Source of the DNA: Deltaproteobacteria bacterium
GTDB lineage: Bacteria > Desulfobacterota > Binatia > JACPRU01
NCBI GenBank assembly: GCA_016189835.1
Contig: JACPRU010000071.1
Coordinates: 1-35,138, forward strand
Length of the DNA: 35,138 nt
Direction: 5' to 3'
In this document: positions 16,792-25,491 of the stretch, piece after piece
How the letters are laid out: every line of letters begins with the position of its first letter
Numbering within the stretch: position 1 is the first letter of the stretch
Notes under the pieces: model-generated
Database searches by the model: none
What the model saw: the letters and a program-made list of their open reading frames with translations, nothing else
What the model was told of the DNA's origin: nothing
Program-made: the position numbers and the translations under genes

Positions 16792-17052
16792 ATGAACACC
16801 CCCCACCGTGCAGCCGTTGCCGGCGTGCCGGCCGCCTCTGCCGGCGCCCACCAGGCAGGCACGGGTATCCGTCAGACGTCCTCGCATGATCCGACGGCAG
16901 GCGAGGCCCTGGCCGGGAAAGACACACTCGCCTATGCTTCCTTTCGAGTCGCCGGCAAGGTGCGGCCAGGCTCGGTGCGATACATGACGAAGGCTCCGCA
17001 GGTGGATTTGGCGATCGCTGCCCCCGACCATCCGGGGGGCTCGCCGTCATGA
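16792..17052 (+). CDS. Small hypothetical ORF coupled to hemN
   Basis: This 86-residue open frame has no recognised domain. Its first half is Ala/Gly-rich. The second half (TLAYASFRVAGKVRPGSVRYM and APQVDLAIAAPD) looks more protein-like, with alternating hydrophobic residues. Its TGA overlaps the ATG of hemN in the ATGA arrangement typical of translational coupling, which is the main reason to list it. No strong ribosome binding site is visible. It may be a leader ORF for hemN or a spurious frame. Confidence 0.4.
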   Translation: MNTPHRAAVAGVPAASAGAHQAGTGIRQTSSHDPTAGEALAGKDTLAYASFRVAGKVRPGSVRYMTKAPQVDLAIAAPDHPGGSPS

Positions 17053-18470
17053 GCCCGAAGAACGAGGTGCTGGAGATTCGCTGCGGCGACGAGAGCATAC
17101 GCTTCTCCCCGCAGTTGCTCGACAAATACAACGTGGCCGGGCCGCGCTATACGAGCTACCCCACCGCCCCGGAGTGGCGCAAAGATTTCGGCCCGGCCGA
17201 GATGCGTGCCGCGCTCGAGCAGTCCAACCGCGAGGCGCGCCCGCGGCCGCTCTCGCTGTACATGCATCTGCCGTTCTGCGAGCACCTCTGCCTCTACTGC
17301 GGCTGCAACACGGTCATCAGCCGCGACCACGCCGTGGCGATCCCCTACCTCGCGGACCTCGAGCGAGAGATCGAGCGGTTCGCGGAGCGGCTCGATCCGG
17401 CGCGAGCGGTCGAGCAGTTTCACTGGGGAGGCGGCACGCCGACGTATCTGTCCCCGCAGCAGATGGAGGATCTCTTCGGCGCGGCGCGCCGTCGGTTCCG
17501 CTTCGCCCCGAACGCGGAGATCGGCGTCGAGGTCGATCCGCGCGTCACCACCGCCGAGCACGTCTCGCGGCTGCGGCGTCTCGGCTTCAACCGCCTTTCG
17601 CTGGGGGTCCAGGACTTCGATCCGCTGGTGCAGCAGACGGTCCACCGGATCCAGCCCTTCGAAGCGACGAGCGAGCTGTTCCGCCAGAGCCGCGCCGAAG
17701 GCTTCGAGTCGATCAACGTCGACCTCATCTACGGCCTGCCGCATCAAACGGTGGACTCGTTCACGCGGACGCTCGGCCGCGTGATCGAGATGAATCCCGA
17801 CCGCATCGCGATGTACAGCTACGCGCACGTTCCCTGGCTGAAGAAGCAGCAGGCGGCCTTCGCGCGCTTCATCCCGGAGGGGAGGGCGAAATTCGAGCTG
17901 TTCGCGGCCGGGCTCCGGCAGCTGACCGCCGCCGGCTATCGCTTCATCGGCTTCGACCACTTCGCGCGTCCGACCGACGAGCTGTGCGTCGCCCAGGAGG
18001 AGCGCACGCTGGCGCGCAACTTCCAGGGGTACACGACGCATTCCGGGTGCGACCTGCTCGGCCTCGGCGTGAGCGCGATCAGCGGCATCGGCCGCGTGTA
18101 CGCCCAGAACTTCCGCGATCTGCCCTCGTACGCGCGGCGGATCGGCGGCGGCGACCTCGCGACCATGCGCGGCATCCGGCTGACCGAAGACGACGTCCTG
18201 CGCCGCGAGGTGATCGTGCGCGTCCTCTGCCACGGCCGCTTGCGAACGCAGGAGATCGAGAGTGAATTCGGGATCGACTTCGAGGACTATTTCGCCGCAG
18301 AGCGGTCGCGGATCGAGGACCTGGAGCGGGACGGTCTGATCGAGCTGCGTGCGGGCGAGATTTCCGTCACGCTGCTCGGACGGATCTTCCTGCGCGTCGT
18401 CGGCATGGTGTTCGACGCCTACCTCCAGCGTGGCGAGGGCGACCGCCCGGTCTTCTCGAAGACCGTATAG
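17049..18470 (+). CDS. hemN: Oxygen-independent coproporphyrinogen III oxidase (radical SAM)
   Basis: This enzyme decarboxylates coproporphyrinogen III to protoporphyrinogen IX without oxygen, using radical SAM chemistry in the cytoplasm. The cluster motif is C-x3-C-x2-C in HLPFCEHLCLYCGCN, the HemN-specific form with a fourth nearby Cys. The N-terminal YNVAGPRYTSYPTAPEW segment, HWGGGTPTYL, and INVDLIYGLPHQT are diagnostic of true HemN rather than HemW. At 473 residues, length is normal and the C-terminal domain is complete (GRIFLRVVGMVFDAYL). The product would feed the HemY-type oxidase at 25.4 kb. The ATG overlaps the stop of the small upstream ORF. Confidence 0.96.
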   Translation: MSPKNEVLEIRCGDESIRFSPQLLDKYNVAGPRYTSYPTAPEWRKDFGPAEMRAALEQSNREARPRPLSLYMHLPFCEHLCLYCGCNTVISRDHAVAIPYLADLEREIERFAERLDPARAVEQFHWGGGTPTYLSPQQMEDLFGAARRRFRFAPNAEIGVEVDPRVTTAEHVSRLRRLGFNRLSLGVQDFDPLVQQTVHRIQPFEATSELFRQSRAEGFESINVDLIYGLPHQTVDSFTRTLGRVIEMNPDRIAMYSYAHVPWLKKQQAAFARFIPEGRAKFELFAAGLRQLTAAGYRFIGFDHFARPTDELCVAQEERTLARNFQGYTTHSGCDLLGLGVSAISGIGRVYAQNFRDLPSYARRIGGGDLATMRGIRLTEDDVLRREVIVRVLCHGRLRTQEIESEFGIDFEDYFAAERSRIEDLERDGLIELRAGEISVTLLGRIFLRVVGMVFDAYLQRGEGDRPVFSKTV

Positions 18471-18564
18471 GAAGGAACCTCGGCTGGGCTCCCATGATCG
18501 CCCCGCTGCCGTCCCGTCGGATCGTGCCGAGGACGGCCGTGCACCAGGCGAGCGACGGCGCGCC

Positions 18565-21546
18565 ATCAAACCGCCGGCCTCGCCGATCATCCTGGCTGCG
18601 GCCGCCGTCGTGCAATCCTGCCTCGGGCAGCCGGGAACCTCGCCCGCGCGCCGAGAACCGGCGGCGGTCGAGAGACCGGTCGCGCCCGGCTCGCCGGCCG
18701 GCGAGCCGCGGCCCGAGCCGCAGGAAGAGGTCCTGCTCCGCAACGTCCGCCAGCTGACGTTCGCCGGCCGCCGCTCGGGGGAAGGCTACTTCAGCGGCGA
18801 CGGCGCGCGTCTCGTCTTCCAGAGCGAGCGGGAGCCGGACAATCCCTTCTACCAGATCTATCTCCTCGATCTGCGGAGCGGAGAGAGCCGCCGCGTGTCC
18901 CCGGGGAAGGGCAAGACGACCTGCGGGTGGATCCACCCCGGCGGGGAGCGGCTGCTCTTCGCCTCCACCCATCTCGATCGGCGCGCGCGGGCGAAGCAGG
19001 TAGAGGAGCTCGAGCGGCGGCGCGTCTACACGGCGAAGCGACGCTACCAGTGGGACTTCGACGAGCAGTTCGAGATCTTCGCCGCCGACCTCGGCGGCAA
19101 GCGCCTGGAGAACCTGACGCGAACGCGCGGTTACGACGCGGAGGGGAGCTGGTCGCCGGACGGAACGGCGATCGTCTTCGCCTCCAATCGCGAAGTCTAC
19201 CGCCGCGCGCTCGAGCCGGAGGAGAAGCGGATCCTCGAGCACGATCCCGCGTACTTCGTCGATCTCTACCGGATGAAGACGGACGGCAGCGAGATCCGCC
19301 GGCTGACCACCGCGCCCGGATACGACGGAGGCCCGTTCTTCAGCGCCGACGGCCGGAAGATCTGCTGGCGGCGCTTCTCCACCGACGGCCGTAGCGCGGA
19401 AATCTTCGTCATGAACGCCGACGGCGGCGAAGAGCGTCAGGTGACTCGCCTCGGACGGACGTCGTGGGCGCCGTTCTTCCACCCCTCGGGGGCGTACCTC
19501 GTCTTCACGTCGAGCCTGCCCGATTCGCACGACTTCGAGCTGTTCCTCGTCGACTCCGAGGGGCGGCGCGACCCCGTGCGCGTGACGCGGAAGGAAGGCT
19601 TCGACGGCCTGCCCGCGTTCTCGCCCGACGGCGCCTCTCTGTCCTGGACGAGCAGCCGCGGCGGCGGCGAGGGCCCGCAGATCTTTCTCGCCGACTGGAA
19701 TGACGGCGCGGCGCGCCGCCTGCTCGGCCTCGAGCCGGGCGCGCCCGCGCTCCCGCCAACCGAGCCGGCGGGCGCGCGCGGCGCGGCCCGGACGGTGGTG
19801 GAGGACCTCCGGCGCGAGGTGACGGAGCTCGCTTCCGAGCGCATGGAGGGAAGGCTCGCCGGCAGCGAGGGCGGGCTGCGGGCCGCCGAGTACGTCGGCG
19901 CGCTCCTCCAGTCGATCGGGCTCGAGCCGGCGGGCGACGGCGGGACGTTCTTTCAGTCCTTCGAGTTCACCAGCGGTGTGTCGCTCGGGCCGACGAACCG
20001 CCTGGCCTTTCGAGGACCCGGCGGAGAAGCCGGCTCCGCCGCCCTCGACCGAGACTGGCGCCCGCTCGCTTTCTCCGCGACGGGCCGGTTCGGGCCCGCC
20101 GGCGTGGTCTTCGCGGGTTACGGGCTCGCGGCGCCCGCGCTTGGCGACGTCGCCGCCTACGATTCGTTCGCCGGCCTCGACGTCGAAGGCAAGTGGGTGA
20201 TCGTCTTCCGCTACTTTCCGGAGGGGGTTTCGCCCGAGGCCCGACGTCACCTCGCTCCGCATGCCGACCTTCGCTTCAAGGCCATCCTGGCGCGCGAGCG
20301 AAAGGCGCGCGGGGTGCTGGTCGCGAGCGGCCCGAACGCACGGGTCAAGAGCCAGCTCGTGCCGCTTTCCTTCGACGCCGCCCTGGCGGGCTCGGGCCTG
20401 CCGGTGATCTCGCTCTCGGACGAGGTCGCCGCGAAGCTGCTCGAACCGTCGGGGAAGTCGGTGAAGGAGCTGCAGGATGCCCTCGACCGGGGCGAGCCGC
20501 TGCGCGGCTTCGCCGTTCCGGGCGTCGAGGTCGAGGCCGAGATCGGCATCGTCCCGCAGCAGCGCACCGGGCGCAACGTCCTCGCTCGCCTCCCCGCCGG
20601 GAAAGGCGTCACCGCCGAAGCCGTCGTCGTCGGCGCCCACGTCGATCATCTCGGGCGCGGCAACGTCGCCAACTCGCTCGCGCGCGACGACGAGAAGGGG
20701 GGCATCCACTACGGGGCGGACGACAACGCCTCGGGGGTGGCGGGTCTGGTTAGGATCGCCCGATCGCTCGCCGAGGAGCGGGCGGCGAGTCGGCTGCGAC
20801 CGCGTCGCGACGTTCTGTTCGCCGGCTGGTCCGGGGAGGAGCTCGGCTTGCTCGGCTCGAGCCATTTCACGCGAGCGCGGAAGCACGGGCAGAAGATCGT
20901 CGCCTACCTCAACCTGGACATGATCGGCCGCTTGCGCGAGCGCCTCATCCTGCAAGGGGTGGCCTCGAGCGCGGCCTGGCCCGCAGAGATCGAGCGCGCC
21001 GGCGCGCCGGTCGGACTGCCGATCCTCCTCCAGGACGATACCTACGTGCCGACCGACGCGACCAGCTTCTACGTGCGGGGCGTACCCTTTCTCAGCGCCT
21101 TCACCGGCGGCCATGAGGACTACCACACCCCGCGCGACACCGCCGATCGGATCGACTACGAGGGAATCGAGCAGGTCTCCCGCCTGATGCTCGGCTTGAC
21201 GCGCGCCCTGGCGCAGACGAGTCGGCTTCCGGGCTACCGAAAGATCGGCAAACCCGCGCGCTCCGAGCGGGGGAACCTGCGCGCCTACCTGGGAACCATT
21301 CCCGACTATGCGCAGACCGCCGTTGCCGGCGTGCTCCTGGCCGGCGTGGCCGCCGGTGGACCCGCGGAGCGCGCCGGTCTTCGCGCCGGCGACGTGATCG
21401 TCGAGCTGGCCGGCCGCCGCATCGACAACATCTACGACTACACTTACGGGCTCGGCTCCGTGAGGATCGGCGAGGCGGTCGCGATCCACGTGCTCCGCGA
21501 GGGAAAGCGGTTCGAGCGGACGATCGTGCCGGAATCGCGGGAATAG
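18565..21546 (+). CDS. Secreted PD40 propeller / M28 peptidase / PDZ protein
   Basis: About 990 residues encode a three-part exported protein. The N-terminal region (about 50-380) has TolB/PD40 beta-propeller repeats such as GYDAEGSWSPDGTAIVFAS and FDGLPAFSPDGASLSW. The middle is an M28 zinc aminopeptidase whose ligands are visible in GAHVDHLG, YGADDNASG, GWSGEELGLLG, NLDMIG and HEDYHTPRDT. The C-terminal 80 residues form a PDZ domain (GVAAGGPAERAGLRAGDVIVEL). A hydrophobic stretch ending in VVQSC suggests a lipoprotein signal. The start is unclear: no ATG, GTG or TTG lies in frame just before it. ATC 18565 would give IKPPASPIILAAAA, CTG 18484 has GAAGGA upstream, and GTG 18430 and ATG 18349 lie inside hemN. 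It separates hemN from ccmA. Confidence 0.88.
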   Translation: MKPPASPIILAAAAVVQSCLGQPGTSPARREPAAVERPVAPGSPAGEPRPEPQEEVLLRNVRQLTFAGRRSGEGYFSGDGARLVFQSEREPDNPFYQIYLLDLRSGESRRVSPGKGKTTCGWIHPGGERLLFASTHLDRRARAKQVEELERRRVYTAKRRYQWDFDEQFEIFAADLGGKRLENLTRTRGYDAEGSWSPDGTAIVFASNREVYRRALEPEEKRILEHDPAYFVDLYRMKTDGSEIRRLTTAPGYDGGPFFSADGRKICWRRFSTDGRSAEIFVMNADGGEERQVTRLGRTSWAPFFHPSGAYLVFTSSLPDSHDFELFLVDSEGRRDPVRVTRKEGFDGLPAFSPDGASLSWTSSRGGGEGPQIFLADWNDGAARRLLGLEPGAPALPPTEPAGARGAARTVVEDLRREVTELASERMEGRLAGSEGGLRAAEYVGALLQSIGLEPAGDGGTFFQSFEFTSGVSLGPTNRLAFRGPGGEAGSAALDRDWRPLAFSATGRFGPAGVVFAGYGLAAPALGDVAAYDSFAGLDVEGKWVIVFRYFPEGVSPEARRHLAPHADLRFKAILARERKARGVLVASGPNARVKSQLVPLSFDAALAGSGLPVISLSDEVAAKLLEPSGKSVKELQDALDRGEPLRGFAVPGVEVEAEIGIVPQQRTGRNVLARLPAGKGVTAEAVVVGAHVDHLGRGNVANSLARDDEKGGIHYGADDNASGVAGLVRIARSLAEERAASRLRPRRDVLFAGWSGEELGLLGSSHFTRARKHGQKIVAYLNLDMIGRLRERLILQGVASSAAWPAEIERAGAPVGLPILLQDDTYVPTDATSFYVRGVPFLSAFTGGHEDYHTPRDTADRIDYEGIEQVSRLMLGLTRALAQTSRLPGYRKIGKPARSERGNLRAYLGTIPDYAQTAVAGVLLAGVAAGGPAERAGLRAGDVIVELAGRRIDNIYDYTYGLGSVRIGEAVAIHVLREGKRFERTIVPESRE

Positions 21547-21602
21547 CCTCCGGGGCGCCGGAAGTTTCCATCGCCGCGGACATCGGCTATGGGCTGGCGA
21601 CC

Positions 21603-22331
21603 ATGGCGCCGCCCGTCATCGAAGCGATCCGTCTCGGTCGCGGCTTCGGCTCCGTGCGGGCGCTCGGCGCGCTCGACCTGGTGGTCCGCGCCGGCGACAG
21701 CCTGGCGATCTTCGGCCCGAACGGCGCCGGCAAGACCACTCTTCTCAAGCTCCTCGCCACCGTGCTCGCGCCGACCGACGGGACGCTGCGGCTGTTCGGC
21801 GAGCCGGAGCTGCGGCCCGAGCTCCGCCGCCGCATCGGCATGCTCGGCCACGGCAGCTTCCTCTACGGCGATCTCACGGCGGCCGAGAACCTGCGGTTCT
21901 ATGCCGCCCTGTTCGGCGTCGAGAACGCCGAGCGGAGGGTCGCGGAGATGCTCGCCGAGGTCCGGCTGACGGCATGGCGAGATCGCCCGGTGCGCACCTT
22001 CTCGCGCGGCATGGAGCAGCGGCTGGCGCTCGCGCGAGCCTTCCTCCACGCCCCCGACCTGCTGCTGCTCGACGAGCCCTTCTCCGGCCTCGATCCGCAG
22101 GCGGTTCTCCACTTGCAAGAGATCCTCACGCGCGCCCACCGCCAGGGTAAGACGATCGTGCTCACCACCCACGACATCGAGAGCGGACTCGAGGTCTGTG
22201 ACCGCGCGGTGATCCTCTGCGGCGGCCGCATGGTCTGGCACTCGGGGCGCTCCGTCCCGGCGCCGAGCGAGATGGTGAAGATCTACCAGCGCGAGGTCGG
22301 CGAGTCGCACGTCGGGGCCGATTCGCGCTGA
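21603..22331 (+). CDS. ccmA: Heme exporter ATP-binding protein CcmA
   Basis: This is a 242-residue ABC ATPase. Walker A is GPNGAGKTT, the signature is FSRGMEQRLALARA and Walker B is LLLLDEPFSGLD, followed by the switch His in LTTHD. With CcmB and CcmC next to it, this is the CcmA subunit of system I cytochrome c maturation. There its ATP hydrolysis releases heme-loaded CcmE. The signature reads FSRG rather than LSGG, as in several CcmA-type proteins. No strong ribosome binding site precedes ATG 21603. The stop is five bases before the ccmB ATG. Confidence 0.9.
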   Translation: MAPPVIEAIRLGRGFGSVRALGALDLVVRAGDSLAIFGPNGAGKTTLLKLLATVLAPTDGTLRLFGEPELRPELRRRIGMLGHGSFLYGDLTAAENLRFYAALFGVENAERRVAEMLAEVRLTAWRDRPVRTFSRGMEQRLALARAFLHAPDLLLLDEPFSGLDPQAVLHLQEILTRAHRQGKTIVLTTHDIESGLEVCDRAVILCGGRMVWHSGRSVPAPSEMVKIYQREVGESHVGADSR

Positions 22332-22336
22332 CCGCG

Positions 22337-22990
22337 ATGCTCGCCATCCTCGCCAAAGACCTGCGCATCGAGCTGCGCACCCGCGAAGGGGTCAGCTCGC
22401 TCGCCGTGCTCGGTCTGCTCGTGCTGCTGGTCTTTCAGTTCGCCTTCCCCGAGCGCCCCACGCCGGAGGCGGCCGCGGCGGCGCTGTGGCTCGCCTTCGT
22501 CCTGGCCGGAACCATCGGCGCGCAGCGCACGTTCCTGCTCGAGCGCGAGAACGCCTGCATGCACGGGCTGGTGACCGCTCCGCTCGATCCCGCCATGATC
22601 TTCGTAGCCAAGATGCTCGGCAACGTGGTGATCCTCACCGTGCTCCAGTTCCTCGTGGTGCCGTTGACCGTGGTCTTCTTCGACGTCGCGCCGACGAGCC
22701 GTCTCGGCTGGTTGGCCGTGGTGTGCTTCCTCGGCAACGTCGGCTTCTCGGCCGTGACGACGCTGTTCGCCGCGATCTCGGTACGGATCCGCGCCCGCGA
22801 GGTGATGCTGCCGCTGCTCGTCCTGCCGCTCGTCTCGCCGCTGTTGATCGCCGCCGTCCAGGCCTCGGCGCGGTTGCTCGGCGACGGCTCCGCGGCCGAG
22901 GTCTCGGTCTGGATCCAGGTGCTGGCCGCGTTCGACGTGATCTTCGCCGCCGCCGGCTGGCTCTTGTTCGAGTACGTGGTTCGGGAATAG
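22337..22990 (+). CDS. ccmB: Heme exporter membrane protein CcmB
   Basis: This is a 217-residue six-helix membrane protein, the permease partner of CcmA in cytochrome c maturation. The N-terminus AILAKDLRIELRTREG and the segment LLERENACMHGLVTAPLDP are family features. Helices follow at about 20-60, 95-145, 155-180 and 190-212. It begins five bases after ccmA and ends 18 bases before ccmC, so the genes form one operon. Confidence 0.93.
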   Translation: MLAILAKDLRIELRTREGVSSLAVLGLLVLLVFQFAFPERPTPEAAAAALWLAFVLAGTIGAQRTFLLERENACMHGLVTAPLDPAMIFVAKMLGNVVILTVLQFLVVPLTVVFFDVAPTSRLGWLAVVCFLGNVGFSAVTTLFAAISVRIRAREVMLPLLVLPLVSPLLIAAVQASARLLGDGSAAEVSVWIQVLAAFDVIFAAAGWLLFEYVVRE

Positions 22991-23008
22991 AGAAAAACGG
23001 AGGCGGCG

Positions 23009-23704
23009 ATGAAGCGACTCGGCTCGTGGGCAGGGCCAGGGCTTCCCTGGATCGTCGGCCCGGGAATGCTCGGTGCCCTCTACCTGATCTTCATGGTGGT
23101 GCCGACCGAGCGGGTGCAGGGGATCGTGCAGCGGATCTTCTACTTCCACGTTCCGGCGGCTTGGGCCGCCTTTCTCGGATTCGTGGTCGTCTCGGTCGCC
23201 AGCGCGCTCTTCCTGTGGAGCGGTCGCGCCGCCTACGACCGTGTCGCCCGTGCCGCCGCCGAGCTCGGCATGATCTTCTGCACGCTGGTGCTTCTCACCG
23301 GCCCGATCTGGGCACGGCCGATCTGGGGGGCGTGGTGGACCTGGGATCCGCGCCTCACCATGACGGTGATCCTGTGGACGATCTATGCCGCTTACCTCCT
23401 GCTGCGCTCCTTCGGCGGTGCCGACGAGGCGGTGGCGCGCTACGCCGCCGTGCTCGGCATCGTCGGAGCGCTCGACATCCCGCTGATCATGATCTCGGTG
23501 CGGCTGTGGCGCGGCATGCACCCCTCGGTGATCGGCGCGCGTCCCGGCGAGGGGGGGCTCGCCGACCCGAGCATGCGCTTCACGCTGTTCTACACGGGCC
23601 TGTGCTTCGTGCTGCTCTTCGTCTGGATGCTGCTCGTCCGGCTGCGGGTGCTGCGCGTCGAGGACGAAATCGAGGCCATCCACCGCCGCATCCATCCCGC
23701 CTGA
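23009..23704 (+). CDS. ccmC: Heme exporter membrane protein CcmC
   Basis: This 231-residue protein of the heme-handling family presents heme to CcmE at the periplasmic face. The Trp-rich WGAWWTWDPRLT motif that lies over heme is present. The conserved heme-ligand His residues are seen in YFHVPAAW and near LWRGMHPSV. Six transmembrane helices fit the hydrophobic profile. GGAGG lies seven bases before ATG 23009. CcmE, CcmF, CcmG and CcmH are not in this window and must be encoded elsewhere. Confidence 0.94.
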   Translation: MKRLGSWAGPGLPWIVGPGMLGALYLIFMVVPTERVQGIVQRIFYFHVPAAWAAFLGFVVVSVASALFLWSGRAAYDRVARAAAELGMIFCTLVLLTGPIWARPIWGAWWTWDPRLTMTVILWTIYAAYLLLRSFGGADEAVARYAAVLGIVGALDIPLIMISVRLWRGMHPSVIGARPGEGGLADPSMRFTLFYTGLCFVLLFVWMLLVRLRVLRVEDEIEAIHRRIHPA

Positions 23705-23714
23705 GGCGACCGCC

Positions 23715-23864
23715 ATGGACCACTTCCCGTATCTCTTCTCGGCCTACGCGATCGTGTGGATCGTGCTGTTCCTCTATCTGCTCTCCCTCGACCGCCGCGG
23801 CCGCCGGGCCGAGCGCGATCTCGAAGAGCTGCGCAAGCTCTTGCAAGCGAAGGCGGTGAAGTGA
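23715..23864 (+). CDS. ccmD: CcmD-like small membrane protein
   Basis: This is a 49-residue protein starting at ATG 23715, ten bases after the ccmC stop. One transmembrane helix (YAIVWIVLFLYLLSL) is preceded by the aromatic FPYLFSAYA and followed by a basic, helical cytoplasmic tail (DRRGRRAERDLEELRKLL). This matches the size, topology and gene position of CcmD, which stabilises the CcmABC-CcmE complex. The sequence itself is little conserved in this family, so position carries much of the assignment. Confidence 0.8.
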   Translation: MDHFPYLFSAYAIVWIVLFLYLLSLDRRGRRAERDLEELRKLLQAKAVK

Positions 23865-23920
23865 AGCCGGCGCCGGTCGCCGGCCGGCCCGCGCCGATTC
23901 GCGCCGGGCGTCCGAGCTGA

Positions 23921-23941
23921 TCGCGGCGCGATGCGCCGCGA
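23921..23941. terminator. Hairpin between convergent ccmD and hemY genes
   Basis: TCGCGGCGC and GCGCCGCGA (23921-23929 and 23933-23941) form a perfect 9-bp stem with loop GAT. It lies between two convergent genes, three bases from the hemY stop. There is no T-run, so it may act as a bidirectional Rho-assisted terminator or transcript end stabiliser. Confidence 0.55.
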
Positions 23942-23944
23942 CGC

Positions 23945-25402
23945 TCAGCCCGCCGGGTCGAGGCCCCCCTCCGGGCCAGGCGGCTGCGCTTCGCCGCGGG
24001 CGTGCTCCCTCGCGAGAGCGCTGCCGGCCTCGATCAGCGCGGGCACGCCGATCCCTCGGCGGTAGTTGCCGAGCAGGTGGAGACCGGGCGAGCGCATGAG
24101 CGCGCGATCCACCGTCTCAAGGCGCGCGGGGTGCGCCAGGTCGTAACGCGGCAGGACCGAGCGATAGCGCAGCACGCGCGTCCAGGGCGGCTCGCCGCGC
24201 AGGCCGAGCAGCGGGCCGACCTCGCGCTCCACGACGGCGAGCAGCTCCCGGTCGGACATCTCGACCACTTCGGGATGCCGCGCGCCGCCGAGCAGGGTCC
24301 GCAGCAACACCGTGCCGCGGGGCGCGCAGTCGGGATCGATCGAGGAGGAGAACAGGGTGCCCAGGTGGAGGCGCTGCTCGCGCGAGGGAACCAGGTAGCC
24401 GAAGCCGTCGAGCGGGTGCGCCACGCGCTCGCGCGGCCAGGCGTGGATCACGCCGGCGAGGCTCTCGCAACGAAGCGTCGCCAGCTCGCGCGATGCCTCC
24501 GGGCTCGCTTCGGCGAGCAGCTCGGCCGCGGCTCGCGCGGACGTGGCGACGACCACGCGGGCACAGTCGAAGCTCTCGGCGCCGGCGATCGCGTGGAAGC
24601 GGGCGCCCTCTCTGCGCAGCGACTCCACCGGCGTCGAGAGCCTCAAGCGCGGCCCGAGGCTCTCGGCGAGCGCGCGCGTCAGCGATCCCATGCCTCCGCG
24701 CGGCTTACACAAGCCCGGCGCGGCGGGAGCGGCGCCGCCACGCTTCCTCCGCAACAGCGCCCGGGTGAGGCTCCCCTGCTCCTCGACCATGCGCGCGAGG
24801 TCGGGAAACGTCGCGCGCAACGAGAGCTGCTCCGGGTCGCCCGCCCAGACGCCGCTGACGAACGGATCGAGCAACGTTTCGACGGTCTCCGGTCCGAGGC
24901 GGTGGCGCACGAACTCCGCCAGCGAGCCGCCGAGCGCGATCCGCGGGTCGCGGCGAAACTCCCCGAGCAGCCGGAGCTTGCCGCCCCAGGACAGCAGCGG
25001 GGTCGACAAGCAGGAGAGCGGCGAGCGGGGCAGTGCGACCAAGGCTCCGCGGTGGAGCAGAAAGCGCTTGCGCGCGCTGCGCGGAGCCGGCACCAGCTCG
25101 AGCGCGAGCCCCGAGAAGAGCGCGAGAGCCTCCGGCGAAGCGGCCTGCAGGGCTTCGGGCCCGCGCTCGTAGCGCAGCTCGCTTCGCTCGTCGTCCCAGA
25201 CCCCCCGCTCGGTGTGAACCCAGCCGCCGGCCGAGTCGGAGGCCTCGACCACCAAGAGGCGGGCATCGGCGCCACGCCCGTGCGCGTAGGCGAGGCCCGA
25301 GATCCCCGCGCCGATCACCAGCGTGTCGAGCGAGCGCCGCCGGCGAAAGCCTCGCTGGTCGACCTTCTGCTCGCGGTGGTTGGGTGTGCGCCCCTGGCGC
25401 AT
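23945..25402 (-). CDS. hemY: Protoporphyrinogen oxidase, HemY/HemG FAD type
   Basis: This FAD enzyme oxidises protoporphyrinogen IX to protoporphyrin IX. The N-terminal dinucleotide motif is LVIGAGISGLAYA. The family segments YERGPEALQ, FVSGVWAGDPEQLSLRATFP, KPRGGMGSLTRAL and the C-terminal LLGNYRRGIGVPALIEAG are those of the oxygen-dependent HemY group. It has 485 residues from ATG 25402, which is chosen because GAGGAG lies seven bases upstream; a longer frame extends to 25465. The N-terminal 25 residues before the FAD motif are basic and unusual. The gene is convergent with ccmD and divergent from the histidine kinase. Confidence 0.92.
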   Translation of the reverse strand: MRQGRTPNHREQKVDQRGFRRRRSLDTLVIGAGISGLAYAHGRGADARLLVVEASDSAGGWVHTERGVWDDERSELRYERGPEALQAASPEALALFSGLALELVPAPRSARKRFLLHRGALVALPRSPLSCLSTPLLSWGGKLRLLGEFRRDPRIALGGSLAEFVRHRLGPETVETLLDPFVSGVWAGDPEQLSLRATFPDLARMVEEQGSLTRALLRRKRGGAAPAAPGLCKPRGGMGSLTRALAESLGPRLRLSTPVESLRREGARFHAIAGAESFDCARVVVATSARAAAELLAEASPEASRELATLRCESLAGVIHAWPRERVAHPLDGFGYLVPSREQRLHLGTLFSSSIDPDCAPRGTVLLRTLLGGARHPEVVEMSDRELLAVVEREVGPLLGLRGEPPWTRVLRYRSVLPRYDLAHPARLETVDRALMRSPGLHLLGNYRRGIGVPALIEAGSALAREHARGEAQPPGPEGGLDPAG

Positions 25403-25491
25403 GTCCGGGCTCCTCTCGCGATGTTCTATCTGTCTATCCGTGATAATTGGTCCGATGACCTGCACGAGCTCTCGTCACGCAACGTAGGACG
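25403..25491. promoter_or_regulatory. Divergent promoter region, hemY / histidine kinase
   Basis: This 89-bp gap is distinctly richer in A and T than its surroundings, especially at 25421-25450. On the plus strand GATAAT (25442-25447) is a good -10 box, but the -35 is weak. TCTATC occurs twice eight bases apart. Both hemY and the two-component genes should start here, so heme synthesis and the redox regulator may share control. Confidence 0.4.

Noticed and set aside
18367-21489. A 1040-codon minus-strand frame opposite the peptidase
   Set aside because: The plus-strand frame carries all M28 zinc ligands, PD40 repeats and a PDZ domain; the minus frame shows none and has shadow composition.
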